Below are positions 47,901-57,105 of a DNA stretch of 64,000 nt, piece after piece. The notes below the pieces were generated by a model. It ran no database searches, had not been told where the DNA came from, and worked only from the letters and a program-made list of their open reading frames with translations. The DNA is from Eublepharis macularius. Lineage: Eukaryota > Chordata > Lepidosauria > Squamata > Eublepharidae. Position 1 is the first letter of the stretch. Each line of letters begins with the position of its first letter. Location of the stretch: positions 7,835,001 to 7,899,000 of the forward strand of contig NC_072795.1 of assembly GCF_028583425.1 (NCBI RefSeq). Reading direction: 5' to 3'. The position numbers were made by a program, and so were the translations under genes.

Positions 47901-50900
47901 GGGCACGTGTGTGCACCCCCTCTCCCCCAAGGTAAGTGCCAGACCCCTATCCCCCACCCAGAGTTTGAGGGGGCCTGGCAACCCTAACCCCAACCAATGC
48001 AAAAGAAAATTTTTATGAGATGATTTTCCAATTCATTTTAGACATTCAAGAAGGAGAGATATAGATCTTTGGAGACATGAATGGGATAATGGATCCAGAA
48101 AGAGGTGGTGGAAAAAAACAAAGGAGGCAAACTTCCCAAAAATGTTACAATTGGAAGATGCTTGGAAGATCAAAAATTTTCTGACAGACACCAAACATAT
48201 TCAAGGATTGATAGGTGCTGGATATTAAAAACCTTAGTTATTAATCTAGAGAGTGCAAAGATACAACCAAGAAGCTTTGCAGCTCAAGATCCATTATTAG
48301 TAACATGGCAATAAAATAGAAGGGGAAGATGGAGATCAAATGATAATCTTTCATTACAAGAAGACTTTGTAAAAAAATGTTGCTAATATCATATAATGTT
48401 TACCATTTACAACATCATGGTAATTCTTCATTCACATATTCAGATTTCTCGAGAAATTGATCTTAACGTTATAGCTAACGAGTTTATTAAAAGAACATCA
48501 GTTAGAACAAACTCCTTCAGTGTAATGGTTGTTGTGGGTTTTCCGGGCTGTATTGCCGTGGTCTTGGCATTGTAGTTCCTGACGTTTCGCCAGCAGCTGT
48601 GGCTGGCATCTTCAGAGGTGTAGCACCAAAAGACAGAGATCTCTCAGTGTCACAGTGTGGAAAAGGTGTTGGCAGGTCATTTATATCTACTCAGGAGGGG
48701 TGGGGTTGAGCTGAGTCATCCTGTAAGAGTTTCCCAGGGTGTGAGAGATCTCTGTCTTTTGGTGCTACACCTCTGAAGATGCCAGCCACAGCTGCTGGCG
48801 AAACAGCAATACAGCCCGGAAAACCCACAACAACCATCGTTCTCCAGCCGTGAAAGCCTTCAACAATCCTTCAGTGTAACTGAAGTAAAGGGAGTTATGC
48901 ATTGTTACATCATAACAAGTGGGTTGTACTTAGATGAGGCAGCCTGATTTGGTTTGCCACTAATCGTATCAACACATGCCAACTATTGGGGCAGGGAAAC
49001 TGGGAAGGGTAGGTGGTATATGGAAGGAGAAGATGTTTGTGGGAGCAGGAGAAGGGGCAATAGGGGAGTAGGAGAATATTGGATTTTATTGTAATTTAGA
49101 GAATGTAAGTAAAGGAACAGTTTGCATTGTTAATTAAAAGTTAAAGTTGTATTTCAGCTGTCTGAAGATTTTGTTGAAGCCAAATGTGTTTTGCAAGTTG
49201 AACCTAAAAAGCAGAAATTTACTATGCACAGGGATGCAGTCATTTCCCATAAACTTAATTACGTGGTTTTGATAATGATTTGTTCTGAATGTCTGTGTTT
49301 TTAAGGTGGAGTTTTTAAGCAGTGTGCTAAGAAAGCAAGGTATATAAAATCCTAGGTAGCATAACTGTGAGTTTTCTTTAGGGTCATGACCAGGGCTTTT
49401 TTTCTGGGAAAAGAGGTGGTGGAACTCAGTGGTGGAACTCAGGACTGCACAATGATGTCACTTTGGGTCAACTGGAACAAGGGGGGAGTTTTTTAAAGTT
49501 TAAATCACCCTCGGTGAAAATGGTCACATGGCCAGTGGCCCCACCCCCTTATTTCCAGACAGAGAGGAGCTTAGATTGCCCTCCACGCCAGTGGAGCAGA
49601 GGGCAATCTAAGCTCCCCCCTGTCTGGAGATCAGGGGGCCGTGCCACCAGCCATGTGACCATTTTCAAGAGGTGCCGGAACTCCGTTCCACTGCATTCCT
49701 GCTGAAAAAAAGCCCTGGTCATGACAATGGGAGCTGTTCTGAATTGCTTCAAAATGTGCTTGTACTCACTTATTGGCTATGAGTTTGAAGTGAAAAGAAG
49801 ATTGCTACTAGTCTGGACTCTGTACATTGCTCAGAAACTGAGTGCACAGCAGCTGTTTTGTATTCTGCCCTAGCTCAGAGATGTCACCTATGCATTTACC
49901 AAATGAAGGCATCTGTGATGCCACAACTTAAGTCAATTTCAGTACGAAGTCACCCTTATGAATAAGGCAGAAACAAGATTCCTGTAAATGAACATCCAGG
50001 AAAACTTAAAAAATGTTCCCCTACAGGCTTTTCTGTGTTGCCTTTCCAGTGTCAAATTTGTGACCATTAGTTTTTTATTATGCACATGGTACATACATTT
50101 GCAACTCTTAAAGTGACTATCCTAAAAGTGAATTTCAAATTCAGGACACTGCAGGAGATTGTTGAGATATCACTATAACCACTGGTCTATTTTCACCTTT
50201 TCCTAGGTTTCCTCCAGCCCAAGGGAGCCCCTCCCTAAATCCCCCATATACCACATACAGTGGCAATGGAGGTCCCTCCCTTTGACGTCACTGGCTCCTC
50301 CCTATGATGTCACTAGGCCCCGGTTCTTTTAAGGACCTAGCATAGCAATGCCTCTGGCCCAGTCCCCCCCACCCCAGGAAATTGGGAAGTCTACACCCTT
50401 GGTTAGGGTGAAAGATATAGTCTGGCAACCAACAAGAGACCAGGGGAAGGCCCAAAGTGGGTGCCATCGGTGATGGTGCAATGTCACTTCTGGAGAAAAC
50501 TCAGAAGTGGTAAAACCATAGAGTTTCCAGTGATACCTAGAGAGGACTGATTTCACTTCCAGAACAGAAATGATGTCATGTCCTCTCTTGATTGCCAGGG
50601 GGCAGGGCATCCCTTTGACGGAGGCTTGACAATCCTATGAATAGTATGTTTATAGCCCTCTACCCAAAATTATTGAGTTGGATCTAGAGGTAATGCTATT
50701 GTACAATTTAATACTTCCATAATAGTTCACTCACCCATCAAATTGATTTTGAAATAGGTTCAGGAAAAGCCAGCGGGGGAGGGGGATCTCACAAATACCT
50801 AAAGTAATTTTGGGGTCTTTTTCAGCCCAGGGAGTCACCGGGTATTGCTGCTGAGCATCAAACACCAAGTTGTCGCACATTCAGCTCAGCTCCGTGTTTT

Positions 50901-53900
50901 GCTATCTTCTGGGCATGGACATGGAGGTCCCAACCGTATGAGTCTATGATCAGTAGAGGAGAAAGGTATCATTATTTTCAAGGAACCCTGAAATGGTAAG
51001 TGCCACGCTAGGGCAAGCAGCTGCCCCTAGCACTGTAGCACTGCCCAACAGCAGGGAGCCAGAAACTTTACCTGTAACCAGGAATAGTGCATTCCCTGTC
51101 AAGTAGCATCCACGTTGTGCCACTCAGGGCTTTTTTTCAGCAGGAACGTGGGGGAACGGAGTTCCGGAACCTCTTGAAAATGGTCACGTGGCTGGTGGCC
51201 CCGCCCCCTGATCTCCAGACAGAGGGGAGTTTAGATGGCCCTCCGCGCCGCTGAGCGGCACGAAGGGCAATCTGCACTCCCCTCTGTCTGGAGATCAGGG
51301 GGCGGGGCCACCAGCCATGTGATGATTTTCTCCAAGGGCAACCCACTGAGTTCCACCACCTCTTTTCCCAGAAAAAAAGCCCTGGTGCCACTGCTGCCCT
51401 CGGGATCCCTGGCTTACCTTTCCAGGCCCGGCCTGTGATGCAGGGATGGAGGGAGGACGACCGAGAAGGCCAGCGAACGTTCCAAGGCACCTGCTAGCAG
51501 TGAGCAATTTCCCGGGGGTTTGTTCTCTTGCCCACTGGTCTCTGGTGATCAGTGGGAGGTGACAGGCCCCCCAGAGATCACCCACCACCTGCAGGCACCC
51601 CGGGAACACAAGTGGTGCACAGGCTCCCAGAGGGCTCATAATCGCTTCCAGAAGTGACACTGTTGCACTGCCCATGAGAGTGCTGCCGTGCTTTGTTTGG
51701 GGCTGATTTTTGCTCCCAAGGCCAGTATGACAATATCCTCACGCAAGTGCCAGGAGCACGCAGGCAGAAAAGATCCACACTGGACGCATGAGATATGTAC
51801 CAGGTCCCCCCTCTCATGGGGAGGATATAGGGAGCTGGCAACCTTACTGCCAGTTCACAGTGGTTTTACATTGGTGGGAGGGGGCAACTGTCCCATGGGG
51901 GCACCCAGCTTATGAGGGTGCCCCTTATAAGAACGTTGTCAACCCAAAGTTGGATGAAAATGGCCAAACTCATGTTCAGAATTGTAAGTGTTGTCAGGCT
52001 CTGGCCTAGCTCAGCTATGTGGTGGCTGAGCTGAATAACACCTGCAGAGCAATCTCTAAGAGCCAAGCTACAAGTGACGCCTGACACAGGTTGGACACTT
52101 GTCAGCTTCCCTCAAGTTTTGATGGGAAATGTAGGCGTCCAGGTCTTACAGCTTGGCTCTCCATTTAATTGAAGTTTACAGAAACCCCACACACACATAC
52201 CCAGTGGAGGGGAAGGGGGGAGCCCGGCAAGAGCCCAACACCTGCCCTCCCATCCTGACCGCATGTTCTCCCTCCCATAGACTGCCACTCTGTAAACTTC
52301 AATTAAATGGAGATCCAAGCTGCAAGACCAGGACACCTGCATTTCCCATCAAAACTTGAGGGAAGCTGACAAGTGTCCAACCTGTGTCAGGCATCACTTG
52401 TAGCTTGGCTCATGTCTCTCTGGGAACCAAGATCAAGATAATCCAAACTCTGGTATTCCCCATTGCTATGTATGGATGTGAAAGCTGGACAGTGAAGAAA
52501 GCTGACAGGAAGAAAATGGATCCATTTGAAATGTGGTGCTGGAGGAGAGTTTGGCAGAAACCATGGACAGCCAAAAAGACAAATAAGTGGGCACTGAATC
52601 AAACCGAGCCTGAATTATCTCCCTAGAAGCTAAAATCACAGGACTAAGGCTATCATACTTTGGTCACATCATGAGAAGACAAGATTCTCTGGAAAAGTCA
52701 ATCATGCTAGGAATCGTTAAAGGATATTTAACTTTTTAATAACAGTAACAACATGTTAAGGCTGTAAGATTTGTAAGATATATTTCTCATGTTCACTCGT
52801 TGGTTTGTTCTTTGTCGTTATAATGTTTTATTGTTAACTGTTAAAAATTTAATTTAAAAAAATTTAAAAAAATAATGCTAGGAAAAGTGGAAGGCAGTAG
52901 GAAAAGAGGAAGAGCTAAAATGAGATGGCTGGACTCAATAAAAGAAGCCACGTCCTCCAGTTTGCAGGATCTGAGCAAGTCTGTTAATGATAGGATGTTT
53001 TGGAGGTTTTTCATTCATAGGGTCACCCTAGGTTGGAGATGACTTGATGGCACATAACACACACAGAGACATGTAGCAACAGTAAGGTTTTCTTGTTTTA
53101 TGTCTGTTGCCTGTGTAAGAGTGCTTTAAGCTTTCTGCAAACACTCCTTGAGCTAATAATTTTTATTTAAGATGAGTCTGGGATTCATGACTTGGGCATG
53201 GGTACACCCCAGAACGAACCGAGAACTGGAAAGCGAAGGCCTTTGGGAAAGTTAGAGCTTTCAGTCTGTTAAAAAGAGAACACAACCCACCTGCCTGATG
53301 GCTGAAGTGGCTGTAATAAGTGCCCAGAATTATATTTTTATATTTATTTATATTTATATTTATATTTAATTTATATTCCGCCCTCCCCACATCAGCAGGC
53401 TCAGAGCGGATCACACCCAAATTTAAAAACGTATTTCATCATATATACAATTTAAAATCATAAAACATCCTAATACATAGATTAAAATACATGTAAACAT
53501 ATTCACACACACACACATATATATATATGTGTGTGTATATATGTATGTAAACACAGTGGCACATAATCCAGACGACCCCCTATTTAGCCATCTCCAGAGT
53601 ATTTTGCCAGGGATGTATGAGAGATGGAGGTGTCACTGGTAGGGAGGGCATACGTGCTCCCCCCACTAGGGGGCACCGCCCGGCATCAACCATATGCCTG
53701 GCGGAATAGCTCCATTTTACAGGCCCGGCGAAATGCTATTAAATCTCGCTAAATTAGGAGGAAGGGAGGCAGTGTTCTCAACAGGGTTTTGTGGCTCACT
53801 GCTAACTTGGGGGCAGTGAAAACCTTTGGGCTAGCCCTGCATGTTATTAGGCACCCAGAAACTAAGATAGCTATCAGGAATAGTTCTTCCGTGGTTTTGT

Positions 53901-56900
53901 TCTTATTTAGTCCAGACAGACAAGAAACTCGGAGAATTTCCACTGGCAAGGCAGAGTCAGCAGTATGGGATTTAACAAAGATTCTCCCTCAAATTTTGAC
54001 TCCCTTGTCTGTGCTTTTTAATAGTTCTGTCAGGCTGCTATGTAAGCCTGTTTCGAGCTTTAGGGTTGATTGCTATCAGTATGGGAATGGCAGCTTCCCA
54101 TGCTGTGAACCGTAGCCTTAAAGTTGTGGCCAACTGGCTTAGGGCAAAATTGAATCCAGGCAATATAATGCTATTAAGGAAAGTTGACGTCTTGGTTGGG
54201 AGTTATCTTCCAGCTTCGGGTAAGATGAGTCAATCTTTAACAAATTGTTTTAAAAGTATAAAGAAGTGGGCTCTTGTACCCGAGTCTTATGCTAGAATAA
54301 AATTTTCATAATCTCTGAGGTCTCGCAAGACTTCTATGTATTCACTTAAAGCTGTGCGACTATTGGAAGAGGTGCTCACTTCTAAACTTACGGAACTTTT
54401 CAAGACCTGCTTGCTAAGTAACGCCACGCGGCGCTCTCCTTCCCCAGCATAAAATGCAGGCATTTCACATCCGTTAACAACTGAACATATTTAGGTTTTA
54501 TTTTCCATATCTAGTATTTATAAATAGACAAGAGGGGGACCTGCAAATACTTGCGGGGAGGAGAAATCCCATCCCCAACAACTAGTCTACTCCCCCCCAC
54601 CGCGGCATTCTTGTTCTCTCTCTGCACCATCCCCTCTTCCTCCCAGGCATCACTTGTAGTTTGGCTCTCAGAGCCAAGCTACAAGTGATACCTGAAACAG
54701 GTTGGGCACTTGTCAGCTTCCCTCAAGTTTTGATGGGAAATGTAGGCATTCTGGTCTTGCAGCTTGGCTCTCCATTTAATTGAAGTTTACAGAGCAGCAG
54801 TCTATAGGAGGGAGAACGTGGTCAGGAGGGGAGTGCAGGTGTCGGGCTTTTTCCAGGACACCCCCCTTCCCCTCTGCTAGGTGTGTGTGGGGGGGTTGTA
54901 AACTTCAATTAAATGGAGAGCCACGCTGTAAGACCAGGATGCCTACATTTCCCATCAAAACTTGAGGGAAGCGGACAAGGGTCCAACCTGTGTCAGGCAT
55001 CACTTGTAGCTTGGCTCTCAGTCCCTGCTTCCCCACCCCCCCCTTTGTCAAGCTCACCAGCCTCCCTCCCTATCCTATCTCTGCTTCCACTGTTCTGTTC
55101 CCAGCCCCCTCTTTTCAGTGCTGCAATTGTTGCTGCCACCGTATTACGGATTAACAAAGCAATCTATCACAATGGCGAGGCTTCCATTATGTTTTCAGGA
55201 AATACATGCTGAGCATCCCATAAACCATTTGGACCCCAATGCTTGGCAGAGGACACTTAACCTTACAGCCGGTTTCCGACTACGCTATGCTGCGAGAGAT
55301 TGGCTAGGCAATCCAAAACAGTGCGGTGTTCTTACAAGATTTTTATCTTCAGGAACTCTGTTGCTCTGTTATGGTTTGGGTTTTTTAAAACTTTTAAAGA
55401 AACTTTTGGCATTTTTCTGCAAGCTTGGGGATCCCTTGGGTTTGTAGAAATGTCCCTCTTAGCCCACAATAATCCCATTGTTCAGATTTTTTTGATCCAC
55501 ACAGTGGGGCCAAATTGAAAAATAGATATATAATACCATAACTGAGCATCAGGCTATATTTCATGGCCATTTGTCTTATTATACCAAAGCAAACTCAATT
55601 TTCCATCCAGCTGCCCAGGTAGGATTCCCAGATCCCACTTTTAGTGGGCAATCTCCCACCTTTTCCCTGATAATGGTAAAAAAGTAAAGGTAGGCCCCTG
55701 TGCAAGCAATGAGTCATTACTGACCCATGGAGGGACGTCACATCATGACGTTTTCTTGGCAGACTTCTTGTCATGGGGTGGTTTGCCATTGCTTTCCTGA
55801 GTCATCTACACTTTACCCCCAGGAAACTGGGTACTCATTTTACCGACCTCAGAAGGATGGAAGGCTGAGTCAACTTTGAGCTGGCTACCTGAACCCGGCT
55901 TCCGCCAGGATTGAACTCAGGTCATGAGCAGAGCTTGCGCTGCAGTACTGCAGCTTACCACTCTGTGCCATGTGGATAGTATTTCCCCCAAATATTGTAC
56001 CCACTCATATGTTTGAGAAGACTTCCACAATACGCTTGTTTGCCTGCACAGTTCTTTTATCTAGGGTTGTGTACATGAAAGATATATACAAAGCTTTGCT
56101 GGAGAGCTTAGAGGCAGGCACCCAGGCTGTGCCTCTCTCTTATGACGGGGTTAGAAGTTTAAGGCTTTTCCCTATAATAAAGAATAAGCAAACACACAAA
56201 AACATACAAAAATGCAAATGAGATCTGTGTGGATGAAGAATCAAGCTGGGTAGCCGTGATAGTCTATCTATAGCAGTAGAAAAGAGAAAGAGTCCAATAC
56301 CACCTATAAGACTAACAAAATTTTTAGTAGGGTATGAGATTTCGTGAGTCACTGCTCATTTCTTTAGATATCTATAGCAGTGACTCGTGAAAGGGCATAC
56401 CCTACCACAAATGTTATTAGTCTAATAGGTGCTACTACTACAAAGAGGCTCCCACAGGAGAAAACGCTCAACAGCTAAACAGCAGTTCTCCCACCATATT
56501 CTCAATATTCATCAAAAATTCTGTTTAACAATTGATTGAAGTGCTACATGCTGAGCGCATTTCTTGCCTTTTAATAATTGTTGATGTATCTTTAAATGGT
56601 GACAAGTTTATATGTATTCTGTTTATTGGATATTTATTGATTGTATGAACTATTTATGATTGTTTGCACTTGTATTTAGGAAATGAAATGCACTTAGCAC
56701 GTAGCACTTTAATCGATTGTTAAATAGAATTTTTGATGTCTATTGAGAATAATTGGCGTTAATCCTTTGGGTGGGAGAACTGTGGTTTAGCTAGTCTTAT
56801 AGGTGCTGCTGGACTCTTGCTCTTTTCTACTGTGCGGATGAATGTCTCCCACATGTTTTCTGAAATCACAGTTAAGATTATTCTGCCCATTCGTAAATAA

Positions 56901-57046
56901 AGCAGGAGTCTATTATTATTATTAGTAGTAGTAGTATTCGTGTTCGTATTCGTATTCGTATTCGTATTCGTATTCGTATTCGTATTCGTATTCGTATTCG
57001 TATTCGTATTCGTATTCGTATTCGCATTCGTATATAATTATATAAT

Positions 57047-57105
<59 letters not shown>

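Noticed and set aside
53750..54440. Unknown coding gene from moderate open frames
   Set aside because: Frames overlap and lack domains or splice sites; more likely an old LINE.
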